DNA from: Rhodamnia argentea
Lineage: Eukaryota > Streptophyta > Magnoliopsida > Myrtales > Myrtaceae
Length of the DNA stretch: 64,000 nt
Assembly (NCBI RefSeq): GCF_020921035.1
Contig: NC_063155.1
Span: 27,707,294-27,771,293, forward strand
Reading direction: 5' to 3'
The position numbers and the translations under genes were made by a program. The notes beneath the pieces are model-generated. The model was not told the DNA's origin. It ran no database searches and saw only the letters and a program-made list of their open reading frames with translations. Numbering within the stretch: the first letter of the stretch is position 1; each line of letters begins with the position of its first letter. Below, piece by piece: positions 47,241 to 58,900 of the stretch.

Positions 47241-50200
47241 TCAGATAATCGATCCATTATCGGCTGAAAAGCTTCCGTCAAATAATCTCTCCCTTGCTTT
47301 GCTTGCCTGCAACACCAAAAGAAAGTTTAGCACCGACTTAAATAAGATACAGCTGCTAAGAAGTCATCCATCATGTTGATTTGACTGGTATGGCTAGATA
47401 TAATTTACCTGCTTTTCCCAATTTGTGCAACAGGTCACAATTGACAGCAGCGATGTCTGTACAATAGCACCTGCTTGAATCCCTATCCAAAGTCCCACTC
47501 CTCTCAGGCCCATCCAAAAGGCCAAAGTTGCAGCAACTGGAATCCCACACAAGTAGAATGCCCCCAGGTTCACATAAGCTCCAATGTGTTGCCACCCGCA
47601 TCCTCTCGCAATACCTGATCGAGCGAAACAACATCACAACGGAAAACTGACTGCATTAATCAATCGAGTAGGCGATGGACTAATCTAGTGTAGGTTTCCT
47701 TGTTCCTAAATCATGGTTCCAGGGGTCTATTGAGATCAAGTCTAGGCAAAGTTTTCTCCAACGATATAGGGAGGTTGAGTTATACCTGAAAGGACACCTT
47801 GGAAGCTGTCGATGATGACGGAGAGGCAAACAAGAGGAGCCATCTTCGTCACGTAGTCCACAACTTCCTTTTCATTGCTGAAGGCGTAACCAAAGACTTT
47901 CCGGGTTGCAAATAAGACAGAGCTCACAATGCTTGTCTCGATAACTGCTATAAGCAACACTGCATAGACAGCTACACAAGCTGCCCGCGGGTTTCCGGCT
48001 CCCAATTCGTTGGACACTCTCGTGCTGTTATTGAAGAAAGAGAGCAAAAAAGAGTTAGGGTTCTGTTAGAATATTCCAATTGTACTATGGGGGTCAGTCT
48101 AACAAGCTCCTAGAGGCTACAAGAGTAGCTTACAAACCTTCCAGCAGCTCCAACTCCAAATGGTATTGTGTAAAGTGTCGATATCGTTGAGAGACTATTC
48201 ATGAGATTAAACAGAAAAGAAAATTAGAATTTGAGATCGATATACAGCTCCAAAAATCAGATGTTGGTCAAGTTACGAAAAATGTAACATGAAAGACGGA
48301 ACATACCACACAGAGAGAACTGAAGTTTCGAGCTGTGGATTGGGTAGAAGCCCAGAAAGCAGGATGAGCAGTTCAAATGACCACCATTCAAGGCTATGAT
48401 CCATCCAAATGAGTACACAGAAAGAAACTCCATCAACAGAAAATATCTCAAACAGTAAAACAGAAAGGATGAGTTAAGTTCAATTTCCAATCCAAAGAAA
48501 TGCAAGATTAATGCTAGGTGTACATAGAGCGGTATACCAAACTGATGAATGAAGTGATGCGGTAGACTTCAAGTGAAACAAATGGGTCACATCCAAAACC
48601 TATGTACAATCCCTTACATCTGGTACTGCTAGTATACAAAATAGGTAAAGTAGACTTACTAGACCTAGCATCCGTCACGATTCAATATGAACAGCATATA
48701 CACATGCACTGCTACTAGAAAACAAAGAAATTCACGCACAAGGAGCACTTAGGCATGAAGATAAGTTACCATATCATGACAGCCGATGGAACAGCAAATC
48801 GGAAGAATTCCTGAATGCCTTGGAATATCTCCAATGACACCGGTGCACGCGTCTTCTGGCACGCGCTGGAGAACGTCATGTACAGCCCGAGAAAGATCAC
48901 ATTCAACCAATAAGAAATTCCCAATGCCAATGCGGCTCCAAGGTTATGTAGCCCGGACTTGAACACGAGGACCCAACAGAGAGGCACGTGTAAGCAGAGC
49001 GTGGCACAGGAGCCTATGAGCATCGGAGTGGTGAGGCTCTGGATCTGGAAGTAACGGACCAGTGATTGGAGCACCGCATACGCAAAGAGCGCAGGGACGA
49101 GCCACACTATGAACCTGCCTGCCTCGCGCGAGATCAGTGGGTCTTGGCCCATCAACACGAGGAGTTTGCCCATGTAGAACCAGAGGAAAGAGAGAGGGAT
49201 GCACACTAAGGTCAGAGAGAAGATCGCCGTGTATGTTTGCGTTCCGATCTTGTGGTATTGTTGAGCTCCATAGGCTTGTCCGCACAGCGTTTCGAGTGCA
49301 GTGGCCATGCCAAGCTGTTGTTGCAAAATCAAGAACTAAAAATTTTAGCCATCTGTAAATGGAACAATTGATATCCCCCATACAGCTTTGGATCAAAATT
49401 CGTTCTTACAGACTAGTCTTAAGCATACATCCAATAGAAGCAACCAAAACTGTTGGAATTGCCAGTTTTTATGTCGACACGCAGGTCCATCACCGTTGTT
49501 GATCATTTTTCTAGCATAGCACAATAGATTTTTCTGGATTCTCACATACATAAATGACTACGTGCTCTGTCTTCTGAAGATATAACATGAGCAAGTCAAC
49601 TGACAGAAGAGCCCGGAATGTAACAAGCTCGTTTCAGTACTGTTACATGTAGAACTCCAGGAAACCTCTGAGAAAGCACATAGGGTCACGCTAACAGCCT
49701 AACACTAAACTGATTGATAAAATAATGTCAAGCATCATTGTTGGGAAATTGAATACCACTCACTTGAAAAGACCCAATAATGTGATTTTGTCCCCTATCT
49801 CTAACACTGTTCAAGAGCATATCCCTGATTATAGAGAGAACGTGCTTTTTCCCCATTCTCACCAACCTGGGTTAAATCATGATTATCTGTTAGACCAGTT
49901 CTAACACGCCATAATTTAGAAAGAGACCAACTTAAGCTGCCCCAAGTCAAGACATCGTCAACAGGAAGATAATACTAAACGTAGCCCCCCATCTTGGACT
50001 ATTCAGCACCAGTCATGTGCCTATAATGCCCTCGGGAATCTCACAAATCCAACATCTATATGCAATAGGTTTCGTAAAGACACCAAATATCATATAAATT
50101 CAACTGTTATAGACAGATGCTTCAAAGGGTCGATCACGACAAATGTTTAAGGACATGTGTTCCAATGTTCCTCATGCGTGGTTTCGGGCAAACGGGGTTC

Positions 50201-50862
50201 ACATCAAATCCACGGAATCATTGGTAAGGTTGAGCCTCTGACACACATGTTGTCGCTATCATCATCATAGAGTATATGGTGGAGTTTAATTTGTTCGAAA
50301 AGAATGAAAGTGACAAACCGCCTTCCGGTCGTGCCATGAAAATGAATAGGCTGAGTCTGCTACTCAAAAAATTAACTTTAGCTGAAGTGCAGCACCGTTG
50401 AGAGTATATGGAAGCATACGATTGGTCGCATGGAAACAGATAGCGCATATGGGATTCAAACAAGTTAAGTCACCGATTGTATCGTGATGTTAAAACGGCT
50501 CGTCCAGGAAAAATTGCACCACGGTAAAGTAATCCAAGACAAAAGAGTTAAAAAACGTGAAGAAGGGAAGAGAGAGAAGGGAGGGTACGAACGAGGAGGC
50601 TGAAGCCGGAGACGCCGGCGAGGGAGATGGCGATGGCGGTGCTGGAGAGGGAGAGCTCGCCGAGGTGGCCGACCATCATGACGGAGATCATCTGGAGGAG
50701 GTACTGCGACGATATCACCACCACCATGGGCGCCGCTACGCGGCCCACCCTCTTCACCTCCTCCCTCACGGTTCCCCACGTGATGCCATGGCTCTTACTC
50801 TCGCCGTCCTCCCTCTTCACCAGCAGCGTCTCCTCCATCTTCTGCTTCGTTTCTTCATCCAT
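47241..50862 (-). CDS. MATE efflux transporter (DETOXIFICATION family), gene 2
   Basis: Same family and role as gene 1, in the same orientation about 2.4 kb from it, so a tandem duplicate. Exons on the minus strand: 50862-50593, 49314-48770, 48393-48307, 48194-48138, 48024-47786, 47614-47409, 47306-47241. The sum is 1470 nt (489 aa). Motifs: [89 protein letters not shown] and [20 protein letters not shown]. Exons 3-6 have the same lengths (87, 57, 239, 206) and phases as in gene 1. Intron 1 is long (1278 bp). The start ATG at 50862 gives the usual acidic N-terminus ([14 protein letters not shown]). Confidence 0.94.
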
Positions 50863-50892
50863 GGAGAGAAGACCAAAGATTAGAGAAGGGAA

Positions 50893-50916
50893 CAGCAGCA
50901 GCAGCAGCAGCAGCAG
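50893..50916 (-). repeat. (CTG)n microsatellite in the MATE gene 2 leader
   Basis: Eight trinucleotide units (CAG on the plus strand, CTG in the transcript sense) begin about 31 bp upstream of the ATG at 50862 and are probably in the 5' UTR. Confidence 0.85.
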
Positions 50917-51249
50917 GAGGAAGGTTTCGGGCTCTCAGCCGCCTTCCTTCCCCCGCACCTTCTACTATGAAGACTGAAGACTAGGCGACGAGGGAGACGG
51001 GACGAACGTATGGCTTTGTGGAGGGAGGGAGGTTGGTCGTCTCGTGCGGGTGATGGGATGTGATAGGGGAGGAGTTGTCATGTATGTTTTTGCTGCCTTT
51101 CTCTCGTCCTTGTCTCGACTCTCTGTCAAAAGGCGTGGGTGGACATGTGCAGACAAAATGAATCAACGGCAACAAACGCATCCCGTGGTTTTGAGAGAAA
51201 AGGAAAAGATGTATATATAATTACGTGTATTATGTACATACACATCATA

Positions 51250-51800
51250 AACCTTCCTTTTTTTTTTTTATCAATTCAGTATTAAATCTCTTAATTATAC
51301 TAATCGAGTCTTAAATTTTATGACGATTTGTCATTATAATCCATCCGACAGATTTTGAGTTGAAATTACCGACATTGATGTCGATCGTCCTATATGGTAC
51401 GATTAGCGATGACCTAGACAAATTTTCAATTTTTTTTTGTAAATTTATGACAGTTTTTTCTTTCTTGCTTTGAATTTTTTTTTTTTTTAATTGTGCTAGA
51501 CGAGGGTTGCGGCCCTTGCCCAAGCCACGAGGCTTGACCTTGCGACCTGCGGGGAGGGCTCAACCCCTGCGGCTTTATTGGCGAATTGTAAAAATTGTCT
51601 ATATCAACGCGGGTCGTGTTACGTAGAACGGTTGGCATCCATATCAACAATCTTCGTGCGAAATTGGTTTGATAGACTACATTGGCATATCATCAAAATG
51701 ATTATGACTAAATTGGTACTATTGAAAGGTTTATAACTAAATTGATACAAATGCAATAGGTTTATGACTTTTTTCATATATAATTTTTCCCTCGGCAGCA
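51250..51800. repeat. Non-autonomous fold-back-like repeat
   Basis: The right part, in reverse complement, reads through staggered phrases TCATAAACCTATTGCA, CAATTTAGTTATAAACC and CAATTTAGTCATAAT. The left part has TCAATTCAGTATTAAATC, TAATCGAGTCTTAAA and TCATTATAATCC. The G+C-rich centre holds CGAGGGTTGCGGCCCTTGCC. It lies between MATE genes 2 and 3. Confidence 0.6.
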
Positions 51801-52992
51801 ATCTCCAGTCTTATGTTTAAATAATTCAATTTACTCTTACCGATGACTGTTAGAGATATTTAGGACACCGAGTAGATTCGGGATATCTTTCTTATACATT
51901 TAATTGATATCACAATATTCTGTTACTTTACATAATCATATCACAAAGTCTATAGATTTTAAAGAGTCAAACAAGCTCCAGCTTTACAACTTGGACGTAG
52001 GATGATATAGAACATAGCGACCACGAAAATTGTTCGGCATTGCTCATCTAGAGAGCTTCTCGAGCTTGCATCTCCTAATATAAGTGTAAGGTTTATAAGC
52101 GAAAAGGCTGTTCTTACATATTTTCTATATTTTAGTTTATATTCTTACATCATGATAAATATATAGAACACAAATAAGTACATTTAAAAGAGATAAACGG
52201 GGCGAGAGTTCATGGTACTGGGTAGGGTAAGGCTAATTCTAGCCCCGCCACGCCTCACCTATTGCCATGCCCCAATGCGCCGCGACCTGGAAGGCATGTT
52301 CTCGATGGTTGTTTGTTTTAAAAACAAACAAGATGGTGTTGAAACTTATCTCACGTAAAAAAGTTTGTAGTTTGTGAGTCGTATGAAGGTCTTCTAATCT
52401 TACAAATGAAGAAGATGGGCTTGGTGGGCAAAACCCAATTTATCCGTGTGCAGGCGCGCCATGATTAGGCTCATTGTCATTGTATGGCTCTTCACGTAAG
52501 AGTCATTATGGAGTTGTGTAGGTTTTTTCCAACGGTGTCTAGTTTCTACCGAGATGCTGGCTCGCCAGGTGGTCGTTTTCCAGATCAGAAGCTTGGGTAG
52601 CCGATCGGTCCGGGCGGGGTTTTGCTTGGGTCAGTGACGTGTCTCAAGAAGTTCGGGCTTGGGACGTTCCGGCCTGAGGCCTGGGCCCGAACCGAACCAA
52701 TGCCACTAGGCCCGGACCCATTTCCGGGCTTGTCTGGGCCAGAGCCCGAAAAATTAAGTGCCCTCTTTGTTACCCTTAAATCAACAACTTGATGTCGTTG
52801 ATAGCAACCTGCGGTCCAACTAAACCGTATTCATTTGACGGGTTGCGGAAATTTTTGTTGCCGTGCAAATAATTTGTGAGCAAGCATACGTAAACAAACA
52901 AGAAGGGGACAAGGCCAAACCATGCCAAGTCAAACCTGTTGAAGGTGGTAGCGATAGAGAGAGGTTCTCTCATTGAAGGATTCCCAGAAAGA
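51801..52992. other. Upstream region of MATE gene 3
   Basis: No gene recognised. Contains G+C-rich patches near 52195-52290 and 52600-52750 with GGCCCGG/CCGAACCGAACC phrases that resemble decayed transposon subterminal sequence. The 60 bp before the ATG should be 5' UTR. Confidence 0.4.
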
Positions 52993-55490
52993 ATGGGAGG
53001 AAGAGGAGGAGATCAAGAGATTGATGAAGTGGCTCTTCTTGAATCTCCTCTGATCCAAAGCCAAGATCTTGAACATGATCGCGACAATGACCACCATGGA
53101 ACATCTTCACACAGCTCGGTTCAAAGAGACAAGAATCGCGCAATCATAACTGGAGAATTGAAGAGGCAGGTATGGCTGTCGGGGCCGCTGATCGGAGTGA
53201 GCATGCTGCAGTACTGCGTGCAGGTGATCTCCGTCATGTTCGTGGGCCACCTGGGGGAGCTCCCTCTCTCCGGCGCATCCATGGCCACTTCCTTTGCTTC
53301 AGTCACCGGCTTCAGCGTCTTGGTATGCTCTCCCGTTCCGTCACTCTCTCATGCCTCTTTAACTATGAAGCAACATTCTTGTTCCTATTAGTTCATAGTA
53401 GTAGTAGTTATTGTGTGTGATTGCCTCTGATAGTGATCTTGCTAGTTACATCTGCTGAGGTCGACTATGGTTTGAGCATAATTCCTAGGTTGTGAACTTA
53501 GATTTTCATCTTGTTCGCGAACTAGTATGATCTGACAAGAATGAATAATGATAGTTAGGAATGGGAAGTGCATTGGAGACATTGTGTGGCCAAGCCTATG
53601 GAGCCAAACAGTACCACATGCTTGGAGTTTACACACAACGAGCCATGCTTACGCTTCTATGCCTAAGCATTCCTCTGGCAGTCATATGGCTCTACACCGC
53701 CGACATTCTCATAGCTTTCGGCCAAGACGTCGAGATTTCCATGGAAGCAGGAACTTTCAACCGTTGGATGATGCCAAGTCTATTCGCGTACGGCCTCCTC
53801 CAATGTCTGAACCGGTTCTTGCAGACGCAGAATAACGTTGTACCGATGACGATAAGCTCTTTGGTTACTGCTTCTCTCCACGTAGTCGTCTGTTGGGTCT
53901 TCATCTTTAAGTTCGGACTAGGAAGTAGAGGGGCTGCTTTAGCGAACACGATCTCGAATTGGAACAATGTGATCCTGCTGGCGATTTATGTGAAGCTCTC
54001 TCCCTCTTGCGTCAAGACTTGGACAGGTTTCACGAATGAGGCCTTGCGCGACATCGTTAGCTTCGTGAAGCTTGCTGTTCCTTCAGCAGTTATGATTTGG
54101 TGAGTAGCAATTTGAGCTTCTGTTTGCTAATGTGATGCCAAAATATATGATTAGAAGAAAAATGTTCTGAAGAGTGTTTTAATGATGATTGATCAGACTC
54201 TGCAAATCTGAGTCCCCAATTTCAGAAGTGAGAGTCCTAGCCTCGAATTAGTGTACTCACATCACCTGTCTCTTGATTTACTTTCTTTCGCAGTTTCGAG
54301 TATTGGTCCTTCGAGATGGTTGTTCTTCTATCGGGTCTTCTGCCAAATCCGAAACTAGAGACATCTGTGTTATCTATTAGGTATGGATCACTGATCAACT
54401 GGGAGAAGTATAAACAGGACTTTCTTTTTTCATGGAATGAGAAGTTCAGAACTACGTTCATGTCCTTATTTTTGCAGCCTCAACACTTGTTGGATGGTCT
54501 ACATGGTCTCTGTCGGTCTCGGCGGAGCAATCAGGTTCGTTGTCATTCCCTTCGCTTGATCATCTGTTTATTAATTAAATAAGCCTCTCCCGAGAGTGCT
54601 TATTCATGCAGCACTAGAGTGTCGAACGAATTAGGTGCAGGCCGCGCTGCAGGCGCGCGCTTAGCATTGCGAGTCATGATCGCCATCGCCTTAACAGAGG
54701 GCGCAATAGTTGGAATCGGGACGATCTTGGTATGCCACGTTTGGGGAAAGCTGTACAGCAACGAAGAGGAAGTGATCGCATACGTCGCCAGAATGATGCC
54801 GCTTCTCGCTCTCTCAGATTTCCTGGACGGGTTTCAGTGTGTCCTTTCAGGTCCTAAATTCGACTCCACTCGATCGGATTTCCATTCTATTGGCGGCTAG
54901 TAGATAGACTTCTCTCCATAAGCCGTTTTAGCTGATTACAGATAGCATAGGAATTGTTGTTTTAACCTTTTCACATGCTGTCCGGATCAAATTTCGAGTC
55001 CTTCGCACCAGATTGTGATGATGATGATGACGGATCACAGGGTCCGCAAGAGGATGCGGATGGCAGAATCTCTGCGCTTGGATAAACCTCGGGGCTTATT
55101 ACGTCGTGGCAATCCCTTGCGCCGAACTGTTTGCGTTTCGCTTCCATCTTGGAGGGATGGTATGAATCTCTCTACACATTAATGCGCGCGAATACTTGGT
55201 CGGTTTCGACATTGGTGATGTCCAAGTTACTGATCTTGAAGCAGGGTCTATGGATGGGGATCATATGCGGGCTGTCTGTACAAGTCATGGCACTTATCAC
55301 AGTGAATGCATGTACCAACTGGGATCAGGAGGTAACTGAACCCACACCGAAGCTCTCTCGTAAGATGGGATTGACTCTGTACCATCTTTAACACCCTTGC
55401 GACCTTCTCCTTCTCTTTCAGGCAAAGAAAGCTGTGGATCGAGTTAAAGCGGTACGAGCACATTCTGATGATGAACAAGAGCAAAGCTAG
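52993..55490 (+). CDS. MATE efflux transporter (DETOXIFICATION family), gene 3
   Basis: Same transporter family, opposite strand to gene 2 (starts 2.1 kb apart, head-to-head). Exons: 52993-53322, 53555-54099, 54294-54380, 54478-54534, 54612-54850, 55041-55159, 55245-55331, 55422-55490. The sum is 1533 nt (510 aa). Motifs: [65 protein letters not shown] (from about residue 340) and [20 protein letters not shown]. The N-terminus is about 20 residues longer than in genes 1 and 2 and acidic. The 206-nt exon of genes 1 and 2 is split here into 119 + 87 nt by an 85-bp phase-0 intron. An upstream in-frame reading begins with TTG, so the ATG at 52993 is the start. Confidence 0.93.
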
Positions 55491-55940
55491 ATTTGCTATA
55501 TATTGAAAACAGGCTATGGGATCAAGGAGTAATGTAATAGTCCCTGGAAACGAACATGTCACGAATGGTTACACCTCTCTAGGCCACTGTCGCTCTGCCG
55601 TCGATCGGTATCTTTGGGTTCCATCGGCGCCGTAGGCTTCACGTTCTCCTCTCGATCCAGCTCTTAGCTAGATTTAGGTGACCAACTCGTGGTATTCATC
55701 GTGATTGTGGCTACCCCTTGACTATATGTCGATGTCGTCTCGTTGTCGATGGCTACATCATCGATGTAGATATCCATGTCTTTAATCGAACAATTAACAA
55801 AATTTTATAACGATTGGACATAGATTGGTTTTGTTATCGAATTGAGATGCTCGTCAATCACTGGACATCGTACCTCGATAGTTGTGTTTTATGGTTGTCG
55901 ATAATTATTATCCGCAGTCATCGATGAGCTTATTTTTATA
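55491..55940. other. MATE gene 3 3' flank
   Basis: 3' UTR and short intergenic sequence without recognisable features, up to the target site of the LTR insertion. Confidence 0.45.
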
Positions 55941-55945
55941 ACTGT

Positions 55946-58900
55946 TGTCGCGACCTAAAAATCAGGTTTCTAGGCTAATGGATTATTAGGTTAATTATTC
56001 AACTAACCTAACTCGGACTCTCCCAAGTCCATACCAAATCGCAACTTAACATGCAAAGATATTTGAATTGGAGTCGCCACTAATCATTTTTGGTAGGTCG
56101 ATTAGAAACCTAAGTAAATTAGCGGGAGAACTAAATTACTTCTACGAACCGGAGATTCTAAGTCCGGGGACTTGATTACGCTAGATTACTCTAACGCCCT
56201 CTCGGTACCATTTTATTTCATGAAAAATGTTTGTCAGGCAACATTAATTGATTTTAACCTAAGTCACTAACAAAGGTTATCATGCGATTGCACAATCAAT
56301 TAATTGAACATCCGGAAGTCAAGGTAATTGCAGGAAGCATACGCCAAGACAAATTGTTCTCACTTTTGAGTTTTTGCTTTTTAATGGGATAAAGACTAAC
56401 CTATATGCAATGCATGAATTTAACCTAGGATGCAAATGAATTAAATGGAAGGAAATCCTAAGCATGCATATGAAATTAATTTAACTACATGACTAACCTG
56501 GATGACATGCAATAAAATGTAACTAATGTACAAATGATGTTACGGTCTAATTAAAATGACTGCATGACTTACGAATTAATTGAAGACCTAAACATGCAAA
56601 TTCTATATGATCTAAACCTTGCATGCAAATGACATGGCAAGCTTGTTTTATTTTTCTGTATTTTCGGATTAATGAATGACCCTAAATAAAAATATGCCTA
56701 AGGATAATTATCTTTCATATTTTAAGGTTCGGGTTTGCCTAATCCCTAACATATTAAAGATAAATTATTTTAGATATGAAAATCAATGCTAATATGCGTA
56801 TTCTATCCTAGAATGCGAATCTAATTTAACTTGTTCTAAAAAGTAAATTAACGTGCCAGTTTTAATTTAATGATGCGAATTTATCTAAAAATGCAATGCA
56901 ATATCTTTTAGAATTTTAAATATCACGCCAGAGAATATTCATTCTAAAGATATTATGCCAATCAAATCAATCAAGAAAGTGGATATCTCAACCGATTTTT
57001 GAAAACATTTCGCAAATATCTGAATCCAATCTTTAATCCGTAATCTTACGGTTAACGGTTGAATTCAAATCCTTGCTCGTGGCAAGTTGCGGATTAGGAA
57101 AAGATTCCCAATCAACTTGAATTTTTTTTTTAAATATATCCACTTTCATGCAATGCAGGATATGTAATATATGCCAAGATATGCGTCGTTAAATCAAATT
57201 AGGCAAGGCAATATCTAATTCTAGGCGGAAAAACCAACCTTAAAATTTGAGCTTTGAATTACTTCCGAACTTGTCGACCGGTCGGGCAATCTCGGATCAA
57301 TTAGATCAAGGACTCACGTGCGGCAAGAGACACTTTCACCGATGGATTGCGGACTAGCAACAGGCGGGTGATTGATGCTAGTTCTCACGATTTGTGATGA
57401 TGCCTGCGGATCTCAATCGTGGCAATGGACAATCAAATTGGCTTTAATGGAAAAAAAAACTCACAACCGTGGACCTTTGAACTCCTTCTCTTCGTCCTTT
57501 TCTGGGTTGTACAGCAGCTACATTGGATGGTGGGCGGAACTTTGTGGAGGATTCATGGACAACACGGGCGATGACTCAGCTCCTCCGGAAGCTTGTGCGC
57601 CAATACTTGTGCTCGACGGACCAATGGCTAGGAATCACATTGGCAAGTTGACTCTAGAAAACTCCTCTGCCAATTCTTTTGGTCATTGCACAGCACACCC
57701 TTCCGTTCGGTGAGCGTCGGGCTAGTGAGCAAGGAAGCGTCGGATGAGCAGGAGGAGGCTCTCGGTTGCGACTTGTGGTGTATCGTGAAGCCTTCCTTCT
57801 TTTCTCTTTTGGACCTCGCTAGACGAAACTCACCTTTTGAACTAACCCCCCTTTGGACGAAAATCCTCAACTTTTTTTTTCTTTTACCTTTACCGAACGA
57901 AGCTCTCTATTTTTTTTCTCTCATCAAGCTCTCATTTTTTCTTCATGGACCTCACTGGACGACTCTCCCTTTTTCAATGAAACTCCCCTCCAATGCTCAC
58001 TTTTCTCTCAAAAGAATGGCCGCATCCCTCTCTCTGCACTATAATACTGTCAAGTCTCCCTTTCCTTCGTTTGTGATGAGTCCTCTTTATAGGCAATCGT
58101 CCCTGCGCCTCTCTTCCAAACGGTTAGTGGGTTGCTATTTTTTTGGGGGAGAAATTGTTTGTGAAAATCAGATTGTTCCCCCTTTCATAGGCGAGAAGGC
58201 TCGAGTTCCTAGGGAATGTCGCGACCTAAAAATCAGGTTTATAGGCTAATGGATTATCAGGTTAATTATTTAACTAACCTAACTCGGACTCTCCCAAGTC
58301 CATACCAAATCGCAACTTAACGTGCAAAGATATTTGAATTGGAGTCGCCACTAATCGTTTTTGGTAGGTCGATTAGAAACCTAAGTAAATTAACAGGAGA
58401 ACTAAATTACTTCTACGAACCGGAGATTCTAAGTCCGGGGACTTGATTACGCTAGATTACTCTAACGCCCTTTCGGTACCATTTTATTTCATGAAAAAAT
58501 TTTGTCAGGCAACATTAATTGACTTTAACCTAAGTCACTAACAAAGGTTATCATGCGATTGCACAATCAATTAATTGAACATCCATAAGTCAAGGTAATT
58601 GCGGGAAGCATACGCCAAGACAAATTGTTCTCACTTTTGAATTTTTTGCTTTTTAATGGGATAAAGATCGACCTATATGCAATGCATGAATTTAATCTAA
58701 GATGCAAATGAATTAAATTAAATGCAAGGAAATCCTAAGCGTGCATATGAAATTAATTCAACTACATGACTAACCTAGATGACATGCAATTAAATGAAAC
58801 TAATGTACAAATGATGTTATGTTCTAATTAAATGGATCACATGACGTAAAGACCGAAACATGCAACATGCAAATTCTATGTATTCCAAACCTAGCATGCA

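Noticed and set aside
52939-52992. MATE gene 3 starting at 52939
   Set aside because: That reading begins with TTG; the first in-frame ATG is 52993, which also gives a normal acidic N-terminus.
57372-58249. ORFs of 113 and 187 codons in the outer LTR
   Set aside because: They lie in the pyrimidine-rich part of a solo LTR, are not preserved in the inner copy, and have no gag-pol motif.
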